Shown: one piece after another, positions 43,086 through 54,329 of the stretch
Layout: each line of letters starts with the position of its first letter
Position numbering within the stretch: the stretch's first letter is position 1
From: Heterobilharzia americana
Lineage: Eukaryota; Platyhelminthes; Trematoda; Strigeidida; Schistosomatidae
Reading direction: 5' to 3'
DNA length: 64,000 nucleotides
NCBI GenBank assembly: GCA_944470555.2
Contig: OX104129.1
Location: forward strand, 67,139,747 to 67,203,746
Position numbers and translations under genes: made by a program
Notes under the pieces: generated by a model
Database searches by the model: none
What the model saw: only the letters and a program-made list of their open reading frames with translations
What the model was told of the DNA's origin: nothing

Positions 43086-44019
43086 CTGAAACTTTTACTT
43101 GACTCCTGTTTGAATCTGTGACACACAACTGTCCGTTCACTGTAATCACACTGGATGCCGCACTAGATCTTCACGTTGTAGAGGAGGAACGTTATATCGA
43201 TTGTCATTGAGACTCTCTGAGGTATCCATGGCTTGACAGATGAATGTCACTGATAATGAACCTTGATTATCAACATGTTTACAAACACTTCAACACACAA
43301 AACTTTCTGTTTTCAAAAGGATACAAACTTGTCTAAACTATATTGTTAAAGTTCCAGACAAATTTTAAAGCGTTTTAGAAGGTCATTCAATGTTTAATCA
43401 GATGAAATTTTATTCGTTCTATACATAAAATTTTAAACATTGCGCAAAATTTCGCCATCAGTGTTCTTGTCATTATGCAATCCTTTTTATAATCCGATGT
43501 GTGCCTCTGTGTATGTGTGTGTGTGTGTGTACCTTTATCTTGTGACTAAGTTTACACTGCATGGTTAAGTACGATGTGTCAGAATCACAGAAGCGTGTCA
43601 AAAATCAGATGACCATATCGTAACAAGCAGTTGTGAGTAAAGATACATCTAGGCCTGCAAGCATGGACGTGTGCATACACACATATATATACATTGAAAC
43701 ACACCAACTTATGTCATATAATGTTTCATATTCTTCAAGTATCCAAATTTTAGATGTCATTAATGCAAATTAAGTTCCTGTTGGTTTAGGCATACATGTG
43801 AACAGTTCTTTTTGTTACCGAAATGATGTATATAGTTTAAGAAAAGAGTGGACAAATCTTTACCATTCATGTTGCGGTTGATTAGTCACTGCCTACCTAT
43901 GAAATGAATAAAGAAATATTATTCAATTTTCTTTGGTTACAAATGAACAATATCCTGGTTATGTAATAATTAATAGAGGCGAAATTTTATGAAATAAAAA
44001 TGAAACATTTTTTTAAGCA
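43086..44019. other. No recognisable gene; (GT)n run
   Basis: (GT)n at about 43514-43531. Otherwise unassigned AT-rich sequence. Confidence 0.4.
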
Positions 44020-44400
44020 TAAAAGTGGATCTACCTCTTTCAATGATTTTTAATCAGTTGAATTTTGAGGAAGTTGAGAAGTCATGACCGGTGGGGGCAA
44101 AGTCGTGGGGCCAGTTATTTAACCATGACATTAGCTAGCGGTTGCACTATATCGTGAGCTAACTGAAGTTGGAAATATGAACCATTGGATTCTGACCCAG
44201 TGGCTAGCGTAATGGTAACGTGCTGGCCATGGAACCTGAAGGTCGGTGGTTCGATCCCTGGTAGGGTGGGGTCGTGGGTGCCCACTGCTGAGGAGTCCCA
44301 TACTAGTGGGACGAAACTGCTGTCCAGTACTCCCAGGTTTCCTTTGTTCCTCCAACTGATGTCAGTCTACAATGAATAACAACTTGGAAGATTTTAATCA
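44020..44400 (+). repeat. Family B repeat, near copy of 14065-14500
   Basis: Internal region, A-box-like GTAATGGTAACGTGCTGGCC, B-box-like GGTTCGATCCC, hammerhead and terminal block. It matches the 14180-14500 copy closely, including GTGGCTAGC before the A-box, so both come from one subfamily. Confidence 0.8.
44281..44332 (+). ncRNA. Hammerhead ribozyme (family B), core intact
   Basis: CTGAGGAG, stem II closing TCCC/GGGA, CGAAAC and GTC; stem I CCACTG with CAGTAC is partial. Confidence 0.6.
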
Positions 44401-44419
44401 GATTCTACGCATTCAAGTT

Positions 44420-44600
44420 ATAATTTGGGGGGTTATGGGGATTTAATGGTTTTTCAACGTGGTATTCACCATGAACTGATATCATTTGGAGGAACACTGG
44501 AAACCTGAGAGCACTGAACAGTTTTTTCGTCCTAGTATGGGACTCATCAGAAGTGCATACCCATTACTCCTGCTAGGTTATAGCTGTTGCGGTTGTCTTG
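44420..44600 (-). repeat. Family B end copy (minus)
   Basis: Outer repeat (GGGGTTATGGGGATTTAATG), terminal block, hammerhead, then a break. With 44020-44400 it does not form a regular dimer because the ends face each other. Confidence 0.65.
44511..44556 (-). ncRNA. Hammerhead ribozyme (family B), core intact
   Basis: Reverse complement: CTGATGAG, GTCCCATACTAGGAC, GAAA and GTT. Stem I GCACTT/CAGTGC has a single mismatch. Confidence 0.55.
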
Positions 44601-45010
44601 GAAGAAATTAACCGCCGAATCTAATTTAATCATGATATGTGCAAGTTTAAATATAATCCTGTAAGCCACCGAGTTGGAGTCATATAGTGGACACATTTTA
44701 ACTTCTATCAGTTCGTGATTTGATGACTTCATGGCCCAATGTCATTGATGAGCAATCATTCTCATATCTGATCACTTTCACACTAATCAGTTCCTACAAA
44801 CCGAATGCTTTAAGTTATAGCACGAATTCGTTACCTGTGTGGTTAAACAGGTCAACGATAAGAATAGATCATCGCCGATAATGTCAGAGAATGGTCATAT
44901 TATATAACAAAAATTTACAAAAGTGGGAAAATGTGAATCAATAGATTCAACTGAATCGTAAAACTATGGTAACTATGGTACCCAAATTTTTTTGAAGTAA
45001 ACATACTGAT
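44601..45010. other. No recognisable feature
   Basis: May include decayed family B internal sequence (44680-44770) but I cannot align it with confidence. Confidence 0.3.
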
Positions 45011-45014
45011 TTAT

Positions 45015-45150
45015 TTATCATCAGCATGACTATCTGAGATAGCTATGATTTAACACACTTGTGTTACTGATACAGAGTGAGGATTGGAGGTGAAATGAAA
45101 ATTCATATCACTGCAGGATTCGAACCAGAGACTTCCGGGGTTAGAGAAGT
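45015..45150 (-). repeat. Family D tRNA-like repeat
   Basis: GACTATCTGAGATAGC, GGAGGTGAAATGAAAATTC and GGATTCGAACCAGAGAC (reverse B-box). Confidence 0.6.
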
Positions 45151-45430
45151 AATGGCAGTGGATAGCTGTTCCATCTTAGTTTATGACTGTTAAATGTCTT
45201 GCATCTATTATCCTAACGGTGGATCCAATTCAAGAACGTCACGTCTTGCATTCAGCCCATTGGTTGGAATTGAATGGTCTAAACTTTCCTACTTTTGTCA
45301 CTTCGTTAACCAATGTGACCATCAGAAAATATTTATCTTCATAGTCAAGTTAATTAGCTCTACAAGTCATGACTTCTCCTCAGATCTTCAGGTAGTCCGT
45401 CTTGAAGTAGGTCACTAATTAAGAATAACT
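45150..45430 (-). repeat. Family B repeat, degenerate
   Basis: Begins inside the hammerhead (CAGTGGATAGCTGTTCC) and continues through decayed tRNA-like and internal regions. Confidence 0.5.
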
Positions 45431-45584
45431 TGTAATTCATCACCATCTGTGGTCATTTCTGTGTGTACTCTAAGTTTTCCCCTTTGTGTAATACAAATAA
45501 ATGACTGACAATAAAACAAACCTGGTAGTATGATGAATAAAAATATGTTTATCTTTTATTGGTTCCACTACTTCTCGATTGTAT

Positions 45585-46235
45585 TTGGAGGCTTCTTGTG
45601 GGGATTTATTTACTGATATCAGTTTGATATTCATCCTAGACTGATATCATTTGGAGAGCAATTGTAAACCTGAGAGCACTGGAGAGCTACTTTCCTTCAG
45701 TATGGGAGCCCTTGTCAGGGGTCGAACCCACGTCCTTCATGTTCCGTATTTAGCACGCTACCATTAAATCGGAACCCAGCGGTCCACGATTTCTTACTTT
45801 TTTCAGTTCACACGCAATAAAGTGCGACCTTTATTCAGTGCCATCGCTGAGCAACTATCCTCATGTCCAACCTAGTCTGGCTGACTGATCACAACTTCTC
45901 ATTAGAAATTCGGGAAGTCTCATCTCGAAGCAAGCCAAGTCACTGATGAGCACTAGATTAAATTAATTTCGAGGTTTATGGGGATCTGTGTCTTGATTTT
46001 ATGTTGACTGACAGAAGTAGGGACTGTGGACCATTGGATGTTGCTATAGTGGCACCATGACAACGTGCTAGCCACGGAACTTAGTCATAGGTGGACATTG
46101 CCGAAGAGCCCCATACCGAGACGAAACAACTATCCATTTCTCACAGGTTTCCAGTGGCTTTCCAACTGATGTCCGTCCATGATGAATATAAACCTGAAAT
46201 CAATAAATAAATCCCCACAAACCTCCAAATTAAAT
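45585..46235. repeat. Family B element with ~75-bp terminal inverted repeats
   Basis: Left end GGGGATTTATTTACTGATATCAG and terminal block; minus tRNA-like and internal region to 45955; then a plus copy from 46010 through a decayed hammerhead to the terminal block and AATAAATAAATCCCCACAAACC. The two outer ends pair over about 75 bases. Hammerheads are decayed in both arms. Total 650 bp, the same layout as the 21417-22114 palindrome but older. Confidence 0.8.
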
Positions 46236-46345
46236 TACTTTAGTGCTCATCAGTGACTTGTTTGGAAATGACATTCCCGATGTTCTAATGAGAAGTCATG
46301 ACCACTGGGGCAAACCAAGTTGTAAGTGAGAACAGTTGCTCAATT
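46236..46345 (+). repeat. Family B internal fragment
   Basis: TAGTGCTCATCAGTGACTTG to GCAAACCAAGTTGTAAGTG matches the internal start of the long copies (38350, 55560). Confidence 0.55.
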
Positions 46346-46452
46346 GTATTTGATATTTTTTCTGAAAATCTATCACACTCTGCATAGTTTAATGTTAGGT
46401 AAATGGATTAATTGATCAGTCGGAAAACTGACCAGAATATAGAATCATGTAA

Positions 46453-46454
<2 letters not shown>

Positions 46455-46512
<58 letters not shown>
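46455..46512. repeat. (TA)n microsatellite
   Basis: About 29 perfect AT units. Confidence 0.98.
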
Positions 46513-46515
<3 letters not shown>

Positions 46516-46554
46516 GCAATAAGGAGTAAAATGTTCAGATGTGAGGGAAACATT

Positions 46555-46770
46555 GATGATGAGTAGCGGCCATCCAGGACACGCGCTTTGTCCTGTTTAG
46601 AACTCGTCAGCTGTATGTAGCTACCTTTCAGTGAGTGGTGTTCGCAGACTCGAACCCAAGCCAGATCGTTTAGAATGCTTCAGTTCTGTTCACTGGATAA
46701 TTAATCATAATAGCCACTTTATATGCGATGAGTACAGTTTTGAGGTTATAGGTTGTAATTTCTCGTCGTT
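46555..46770 (-). repeat. Family A unit, degenerate
   Basis: Hammerhead remnant (CTGACGAG retained but CAAAGC replaces CGAAAC), decayed head, and tail start. Confidence 0.55.
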
Positions 46771-46809
46771 GACTATACAGATTTCACCGGCCACTGTTCG
46801 GATAGTAAT

Positions 46810-47070
46810 GATGGATCAGTAACAGTCCACCGTTTGAAGCGACTGGTCCTGAGTTTGAATGTTGCTAGGATCAACATCACAGAATGAAGTACGTTCAGCT
46901 GACGAGTCCCATGTAGGATGAAACGTGAATCCTCGACTCGACTGTTACCCAGTATCCATCATTAGTATCAAACTGAAAGTGCTGACAACATCGAGGCATC
47001 CCCACAGGAACCCATATTGCCAATAGTGGCCAATGAATTCGGTCAAGTTAACAACAGGAAATTACCAAAC
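46810..47070 (+). repeat. Family A unit
   Basis: Head (GAGTTTGAATGTTGC as weak B-box), hammerhead and full tail (ATCGAGGCATCCCCACAGG; AATGAATTCGGTCAAG). Confidence 0.7.
46891..46938 (+). ncRNA. Hammerhead ribozyme (family A), core intact
   Basis: CTGACGAG, stem II GTCCCATGTAGGAT, GAAAC and AUC as cleavage triplet. Stem I is short. Confidence 0.5.
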
Positions 47071-48125
47071 AATGTGTAAACAAATCAAATTCATCATCAA
47101 GTATTTCACTTCGATTCCCCTCCTTTTTAGCATTGTAGTATTATCGTTTATACCTTGTCGACAAACGTAAATCCCCATATACATGGACACATACGTTCAC
47201 GCATACCTATGGGGAGAAGCAGAGTCAGCGGTTCACATTACGAAAGGAAAATAAACAAAAGATTTTATCAATAAATCTAACACATTATTTGATAAAAGTT
47301 TTACGACAACTAGGCCATAGTGGGGACAGTCCGTCCATGTGTCTGTGTGTCTGTGTGTGGGGGGAATGTGAATCTGTGTATATATGTGTCTCTATTTTCA
47401 CTGGTGCGTTCGTACATGTAATCGGCGAAAACTGTGGGGCAAAATGAAGGTGGATTATAGAATAGAGGATAACGGAGGATAAAGAGAATGATAAAATAGG
47501 GGGTAAAAGTGAATTTCAACTCATTTGCATTTCAACAGACAATGAAGACATAAAGTAGGCCATGGGAACAAATCAAAATTCATGTCATTATTCAGTGGCT
47601 AATTTGCATTTTATATCTTATTTGCTCATTATCCTTATTGAAATCCTATCGCTTTACTAGCTAGTTATCTGTAAGTTTCTCTCTGGTCTTAGTCTTAGTC
47701 CCTTACTCTAACTTCTACTCATGTTGCTTTGATATACGCGCATGCAGACAGTCGCATACACACATGTACGTAAGCATAAACAACTGAACAATCAATGTAA
47801 CTTCATTTTTGTATTGCGGTCACGCGGATTGATCTGAAACAAAGCATAACGGATATATATACTCTAGCTTGTTTATCTGCAAGGGATATTAACAAATAAA
47901 TTGTGTTCTGTGTGTATATATGCATGATGAAATAAGCTTAGATAATTCTTTTCTAAGTCACAGTATTCGTATACACAGATATTTACTCAGCCAGTGTAAA
48001 TAATAGCTGATCTAGGTTAGATTCGATTCAATGGAAGAAAGAGGTTTCTTTTGGGTTCATTTTATACCACCTGAAAAGTTGTAATTCATAAAATTCAAAC
48101 TGTTTATTGGTACTTTTAGTTTTGC
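47071..48125. other. No recognisable gene
   Basis: Includes TG-rich low complexity at 47338-47360. No domain or repeat family identified. Confidence 0.4.
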
Positions 48126-48129
48126 TTTG

Positions 48130-48315
48130 CTATACTGAGTTGATCTCATTGTCTAGCGGTATAATCTAGGAAGTGGGCAATGTTTTGGTACCTGAAGGGT
48201 TGGATACTGAGTACGAGTAGCAGTAGGAGAACTATTACTCACAGCTGACTAGTTCCAGGTAGGATGAAACAGGCGTCCTGGATTCCACTGCTAGCTACCA
48301 CAATAAACACCATCT
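48130..48315 (+). repeat. Family A unit, degenerate
   Basis: Decayed head, then CACAGCTGACTAGTTCC, AGGTAGGATGAAACAGGCG and TCCTGGATTCCACTGCTAGC. One core G is replaced (CTGACTAG). Confidence 0.6.
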
Positions 48316-48534
48316 AAAACTCGAAATTGAATAGGTTTATTGCTGAACTATTTCACCATTACAATCAGTAGTAGTATGTGGACTGATTTCTTATACTAAC
48401 TGGTCACTAGGTAGTAAGCAATTTCATGTCATCTAGTAGTGAACGTGCTGACTGAATTCTGTCATTCATTTTCGTGACTTGACCATCAAGGTAGGAGTCT
48501 CATCATGGCGGTGAACTTCGACGGATGTTAACTG

Positions 48535-48690
48535 TTTAGAGGCAATTGGTAAGAAACTCTGCTTGACAAAGGTTTCATACTTGTTGGCACTCGTCAACAA
48601 GGGGTGCCTGCAACATCAAGGGAACTGATGTCTTCCTTGAGGTTCGAACCCGTATATTGTGATGTTATGGTCTTTAATTTCCGGTGTTTC
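48535..48690 (-). repeat. Family C repeat with tRNA-like B-box
   Basis: Reverse complement reads GGGTTCGAACCTC (B-box), then TTGACGAGTGCCAACAAG and TATGAAACC. The first core base is T, not C. This shows family C also has a tRNA-like promoter region. Confidence 0.55.
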
Positions 48691-48910
48691 ATTTAACCAA
48701 ACTGATAGACCACATTTAGCATATGAGCTCCTCAGTGGATGCCTCAATATCTTCTGGATATTGAATAACTTTCTGACACTCGAATCAGTGGGTTTCATGT
48801 TTAAGTTTGAATAGAAATAACATCACTCACTTGGAAGCATATACCTTCAGCTGACGAGCCCCAAATACGACGAAACGCGTGTTTTAGATTTCACTGCTAG
48901 CCGTTACTCA
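48690..48910. repeat. Family A fragments (tail minus, hammerhead plus)
   Basis: 48700-48760 is a minus tail (ATGAGCTCCTCAGTGGATGC). 48785-48905 is plus, with weak B-box and an intact-core hammerhead. Confidence 0.6.
48845..48895 (+). ncRNA. Hammerhead ribozyme (family A), core intact
   Basis: CTGACGAG, stem II around CCCCAAATACGA, CGAAAC, palindromic ACGCGT stem III and GTT. It is the best family A core in the window. Confidence 0.6.
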
Positions 48911-49095
48911 TTAAAGTATGCTGTTTATTTGAATAAATCCCATCAACCAGTGAAGAAGTGAACCGTGAAACAGCATTTATTACCTCAGTTCAAATAATAC
49001 TATTTACCATAAAAATCTTTGAGGCATAACCTAACCGACAGTTTACTAGCATGCTACTGGTATGTTATGAAAAGTAGTGTAGTGGTAAGAATATA

Positions 49096-49425
49096 ATTTG
49101 AAGTTTATGAGGATTTTTTAAAGGTAATATTCACCGCGTACCGATGTCAGTTGGAGAACCACTAGAAACCCGGGAACACTGGTTAGCTGTTTCGTCCCAG
49201 AATGGGACTCCTCAGGAGTAAGCACCTGCCTCTCCATCAGGAAGCGAATCGCAGACCTTCAGGTTTTGCGGTCAACGGAATAGCCATTCAGGCACCGGGT
49301 CAAAGTCCAATGGTCTACAGTCCCCTGCTTTTCCATTACTTTAAGGTTTTCAATGGTTCTTCAATTAATATTAGAACATGGTGAATACTACCCTAAAAAT
49401 AGAACCCCCATAAACCTCCAACTAC
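49096..49425. repeat. Family B element with terminal inverted repeats
   Basis: Left GAAGTTTATGAGGATTTTTT and right CCCCCATAAACCTCCAACT pair. Minus terminal block, hammerhead (cleavage triplet AAC, so not cleavable) and tRNA-like segment; right end is a plus terminal fragment (49345-49395). Confidence 0.7.
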
Positions 49426-49800
49426 ATTACCGTATAGTGCTGATTTGTGACATACTTTCAGACGGATGTCCCGAAGTCCTAAGGAGAAATCGTGACTTGT
49501 GGGGCCAACCATCTGTCAGAAGTGAAGTGGACGTCAACTGAAGACCTCGCTGGATAGTCGCACTATATTATGAATTGACAGAAGTAGGGAACTGTGAACT
49601 ACTAAACTGTGACTCATTATGTGAATGGTTAATGCATTCGCTGTAGAACCTGAATGTGTTGGTTTCCGTCCTCGATGACGTCATGGATATGTACTACTGA
49701 GAAGTCCTACACTAGAACGAAAGCTGTGTCCAGTGCTCCGAGGTTTTCAGGGTTTCTCCAAGTGATGTCAGTTCATGATGAATGCTGCCTTAAAAGTAGT
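49425..49800 (+). repeat. Family B repeat, long copy
   Basis: Full internal region, tRNA-like remnant (GTGAATGGTTAATGC), decayed hammerhead and terminal block. It directly follows the 49096-49425 element, as 38335 follows 38095. Confidence 0.65.
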
Positions 49801-50050
49801 AAGAATCTTTATTTTACTTTGACCTAATGGGTGACCAAAAAAACCTTGAACTCAGCGAATTTGTTGCATAGTAAAGATTCATCAAGAAGCTGATCATCCT
49901 TATCTTGGAGAGTTTTGCTTTCGATACCAAGCTGTTGCTAAATTACTTCAGCTACCAATCTAATATTGCAAAATACAAATTTACAAAGTGGTACTCAAAA
50001 ATACTACATAATTCTTTCTCACTACTAATGCTAATTTATAAGCCTATGTG
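49801..50050. other. No recognisable feature
   Basis: Short unassigned stretch. Confidence 0.3.
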
Positions 50051-50054
50051 AATT

Positions 50055-50420
50055 GCATATTAATGATGAATAGTGGCTAGCGGTGAAACTCAGGATGTGG
50101 ATTTCACCCTATTTCAAACTAGTCAACTGGATGTACCTGCCTCCCAGTAGGTGATGTTGTTCGAGTCTTTATGGAAACAACATCACCCGGCAGACGAGTA
50201 CTAAATAGGAAGAAATGCGAGTTCTGGATTCTAGTGAGTGATTTCGCTTCCATAGAGACGCGAACCTTGTACCCGTCGATTCAAATGCCAAAGCGTTATC
50301 TATTAGGCCAGTGGGGAACGAGCACCACCACCTGTGTAACAGGTATCAGTTATTGTTTGTTGAGGCTTGTAGTTTCGCGTTGTCATACAGGGCTGGTCTG
50401 CTTAACTTTTTTATCTCCTA
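50055..50420. repeat. Family A mosaic
   Basis: Minus hammerhead remnant (50080-50135), a plus hammerhead remnant (GGCAGACGAGTACTAAATAG, 50180-50230), then a minus head (50245-50335) and minus tail (50345-50410). Orientation changes twice within 350 bp. Confidence 0.55.
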
Positions 50421-51025
50421 TCAAACTACCGGTAATTTTTTGCAAAATAGGAATCAGAGACCTGGGAATTGGGACACTGAATCTGTCTTCTCAGATATTC
50501 CTGTACACTATTGAGAAAGAAGACCTAACAGTATAGGCAAGGTTATTTACTGAAGATATATTGTTCATATGATTTGAGTAATTTCAGTGTAAATCTATCA
50601 ATTACTAAGTGATTATCGGTTCACAATGCATCGGATTTCTATAGAAGTTCTGAGTCTGATAAGTTATGAGAATGAATGTGAAGAATTTCTGTCCACTCGA
50701 ATTCAGTGCTTTGCACGCTTGTTCCATAGACTGTATACAATGAGAAGTAACTTATTCCTGAGTGAATGGAAACTGATTACATAGGTACACGATGATGAAG
50801 TAGGCTATTAGTTGAAGTATTACACTAGTCCGAATCTCCTTTGAAATTTGACCATCATTTCTTGTGTATCTGTCGAAATTTATCGTTGAGATTCTCGATG
50901 GTTTTTAAGTAGTATTAGTGTTGTCTTTGATGTTAGAGGTTGTACATCTTCGTCATGGATTGGTAGAGTTGGTGGGACACTATCGGCTACTATGGGGTTC
51001 ATTTGTGGATCGAAGACTATGTTAT
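50421..51025. other. No recognisable feature
   Basis: Unassigned. The frame at 50880-51110 (minus) has no domain. Confidence 0.35.
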
Positions 51026-51029
51026 AGCT

Positions 51030-51340
51030 GTCGTACAAGGAGTAGGCATCGTGACTTATTGGTCTAGTGGATAATTCTCTGTCGTTTGAAGCTGTTGGTC
51101 CTGCATTCAAGTCCTGGTGAGAATGAAATCAGTCGCAGCGAGGAAAGTATATTCGGTTGGTGGATTCCAAGTGAGATGAAATGCGTGTTCTGGATTCCAC
51201 TGATAGCCTTTATCCCTCGTTAAAACCTAGTCTGAAAAATGACGACAACATCAAGGGACCTGCGCATGGGCTCATATGACGATAGTGACTGATCATATCG
51301 TTTCGGTCAACGACGATGACGTACAAGCTATCACATCAAA
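51030..51340 (+). repeat. Family A unit, degenerate hammerhead
   Basis: Head (GGTCTAGTGGATAATTC; GCATTCAAGTCC), hammerhead remnant GTTGGTGGATTCCAAGTGAG with ATGAAATGCGTG and TTCTGGATTCCAC, then tail. Confidence 0.6.
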
Positions 51341-51359
51341 GACTATATTGTAAATTACT

Positions 51360-52115
51360 TTTCACCCTCTAGTATTATTATTACTATTTGTCCCTTGGGT
51401 TTCTAGTGGAACATAGGGCTTCACTAGCACGTCTCCAGTTCACTCTGTTCTCTGCAATCTTTTAAACCTCGCTCCACGACAGCCCAGAAGCTATCATTTC
51501 TTCCTCACACCCCCTCCTCCATGCCACCCTCTACTGGGACGTCCAAATCGCCGTTTTCCATCTCGGGTTCCACTCGAGTGACTGGCACGTGATGTCCCCG
51601 AATGGTCTTCTCAATGCATGCCCAACCCAATGCATATTCACTTCCTTCCAGTGCATATTTGTTGGTTGGTTCGTTGTCTGGTCAGAGTTTCTTGTTGCTT
51701 ATTCCCATCATTGTGTCCATATGATCTTCAGTGTCAGTATTGAGTGAGTGTAGGTGGTGGCAGTTGTTGATGATGTATATCTGTAATTTGTTGGAAATGC
51801 TTTTCGCAAAGCGCCAAGTTCCTGAACCATATAGCAGCACTGAATTGACATTGGTGTACAAAATCCAAATGTTGTTCTCGCTTCATGCTGAATGCAGTAG
51901 ATCTCCACATTGATTTCAGACTAATGAAAGCCTGTCTTACTGTCTTTTTGATCTTGGTTTTGACATCCTCATCTGTGCCGCCTGTAGCTGAATGATTCTG
52001 TCCAGTTGGTAGGTGAAAGAGACAACTTCCTTTGCATTTCTCCCGTTGATGGTGATTGGAGCTTGTTATTATTGGTGGTGGTGGCGTTGGTTGGGTATCA
52101 TCACCACCTTTCATC
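51360..52115 (-). mobile_element. RTE/SR2-like retrotransposon 3' end
   Basis: 3' tail at 51370-51390 (ATTATTATTACTATTTGTCC), then minus-strand RT C-terminal blocks to ATGGTGATTGG (52050) and TGGTGGTGGCG. GGTDEDVKTKIKKTVRQAFI is encoded at about 51925-51985. 5' truncated and frameshifted. Confidence 0.75.
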
Positions 52116-52904
52116 CTCTAGTACACTTGTAGAAATGATACTATTCACTTAGCTTTCATATAACCTTCAGAGTAAATAAACAAATATTTACTGTATGATT
52201 GAAAACATTCTGTATCGATAATTTAAGAATGAATAATGCTCATTTGCTTCGTTTTGTTTGTCTGCTAATGTACATAGAGTTTCTCTTTTGACAACTCATT
52301 TCTCTAGACACTGAGGTTCTTTTATTCATCACAATACATATTGTAATTCTTGTCTAATGTCATGTACACAAGACATTCGAACGTCATGTGTTTATTGTCT
52401 CTTAGTGTCTAGTTTCATTATCTTTCACATACAATTTTAATGTATTTTTTTCAACTGTTTTTTCCCCCAGCAAATCCCGTCTGTCATACATCCAACATTT
52501 TGCTTACCTTCACTATGAATAAGTTTTAAACATATCTATCATCATTTAAAGTAATTATAAAACTTGTGTCAGAAGTGGGTCTGGAATTCTGAGAAATGTG
52601 CATAACAGTTTTTCAACACAATGTGTACGTTTTTATTATTATCAAGTTGAAATACTGCAGAAAAAAGGGGATAAAATGAAAGAGAATATTGACAAATTTA
52701 TACTAATAATGAGAAACTAGAATAAATAAATAAAAAGATAAGAAAAGATCTACAAGAGAAACGAGTAATGAGGTGAATTTTCCAGAAAAGAATGAGAAAA
52801 GGTAATCATATAAATTTACTCGAAAATAAATGTTCTTCTTTCCTCTCTTCTGTTTTCGATTACTTTCCAGTCTGTTTGACAAAAATCCTAAAACCTTAAT
52901 AACG
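52116..52904. other. No recognisable feature
   Basis: AT-rich sequence without identified repeat or domain. Confidence 0.4.
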
Positions 52905-52972
52905 TTACTTTTTTATTCAGGGGTAGTATTCATCATGGACTGACATCAGTTGAGGAACCATTGAAAATCTGA

Positions 52973-53024
52973 GAGCACTGGACAGCTGTTTCGTCTTAGT
53001 ATGGGACTCCTCAGCAGTACGCAC
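52973..53024 (-). ncRNA. Hammerhead ribozyme (family B), core intact, left arm
   Basis: Reverse complement: CTGAGGAG, GTCCCATACTAAGAC, GAAAC, GTC; stem I TACTG with CAGTG is partial. Confidence 0.6.
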
Positions 53025-53197
53025 CCAAGACCTGGCTAGGTATAGAGCTCAGGACATTCGGGTTTCACGGAGGACGCGTTAACTATTCAGCCACTGGGCC
53101 GGGTTCCAATAGTTCACAGTTTCCAACTTCTGTCAATTCACAATATAGCAGGACTATCACCCAAGGTCTTCACTTGGCATCCGCCTCTGTCATGGGT

Positions 53198-53249
53198 GCG
53201 TACTGCTGAAGAGTCCCATATTAGGATGAAACAGTTGTCCAGTGCTCCC
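53198..53249 (+). ncRNA. Hammerhead ribozyme (family B), core intact, right arm
   Basis: CTGAAGAG, GTCCCATATTAGGAT, GAAAC, GTC. Both arms of this element keep every conserved core base. Confidence 0.6.
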
Positions 53250-53310
53250 AGATTTTCAATGGTTCCCCAACTGATATAAGTTTGTGATGAATACTACCTC
53301 TAAATTAAAA

Positions 53311-53765
53311 ATACATCACTTCTTTATCATTAAAAAGTAGCACCATTCAGTCTTTATCAGTAGGAAGTTCATGACAGAAGACTGTCATAGTGTCATAGTG
53401 TCAGCTGAAGAACACTAACTTCCATTTTGATATTTCAGTAATATACTGGCTGACTTTTGAGACGTTATATTAGGCTCACTGAGACAATAGAAATAAGTTC
53501 ACCTTAATAGCTTGAAACTGACTTACAGTTGATTACTGGAAATACACCTGTTCAAGATTGTAATCTGTAAATCATATCTAATGTGGTCTAAAACTGTTGC
53601 TATGCTGCATGGATATTTAGATTTTTCCGAAAAAGAATTGGGAACACCGACATTTCCTCACATAACCATCTAATACTTGACTCTTCTGAACAGTATTTAT
53701 TGAGTAAACGTGCTTGTATATATATATAGGGATGGCTCAAACTTACTATTTGATGTGCACTTTTA
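53311..53765. other. No recognisable feature
   Basis: Unassigned AT-rich stretch with a short TA run at 53718-53728. Confidence 0.35.
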
Positions 53766-53769
53766 TTGG

Positions 53770-54010
53770 CAGTATGAAAAAACTTTGACAATCCGATTCA
53801 GTATAGAAGTGGGAAATTACAATTGTCAATAAGTAACAACTGATACCTGTTGACTTTCTTGACTCACTGGCCTAGTGAATCACGTTTTGGGAAGGGGGGG
53901 GGAGAAGTTGAAGTTATGACTGCAAGCTTCAGGTCTCAAACAGGACGCCACATATAGTCTAACCATGCATCTCTATCATTTGAGTACTAAAAGAAGAGTT
54001 ACTGGATTAC
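53770..54010 (+). repeat. Family A unit, heavily decayed
   Basis: Tail (TTTGACAATCCGATTCAG, TAGAAGTGGGAAATTAC) and head (CTGGCCTAGTGAATCACG); a 10-base G run interrupts it near 53896. Confidence 0.45.
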
Positions 54011-54325
54011 ATTCAGAGTGTTACTAAGTAAAATGAAACAGTCAGTTATGTTGTGAAACATAGCAATCAGAATATACACGACAGGAGTTACAATTCCTAT
54101 GAGCGTTTACAGGTTAACGGTGATTACTCCTTAAATAGGAGGACAATTTAACTTAGTATGAGTGGTTAGTTAACTGAAAATATTTTTTATAGATTCCTTA
54201 GTTGAAATATACTACTGAGGAGCTTAAGTAGTTGGAAATCACACACGCTTTGTAGACTTCATCAGCTAGCCTGATCTAACTGGTCTAAAGGTCGGGTTAC
54301 CGTTTCTTTGGTTTCAGATCGAGCT
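54011..54325. other. No recognisable feature
   Basis: Unassigned; may include a decayed tRNA-like remnant at about 54255-54330. Confidence 0.3.
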
Positions 54326-54329
54326 CATC

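Larger units (their letters stand above)
52905..53310. repeat. Family B element with inverted ends and two intact-core hammerheads
   Basis: Left 52920-53060 is minus (terminal block, hammerhead, reverse B-box); centre has reverse tRNA-like segment GTTAACTATTCAGCC and internal region; right 53190-53300 is plus (hammerhead and terminal block). The outer blocks GTAGTATTCATCATGGAC and GTGATGAATACTACC pair. Confidence 0.85.
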
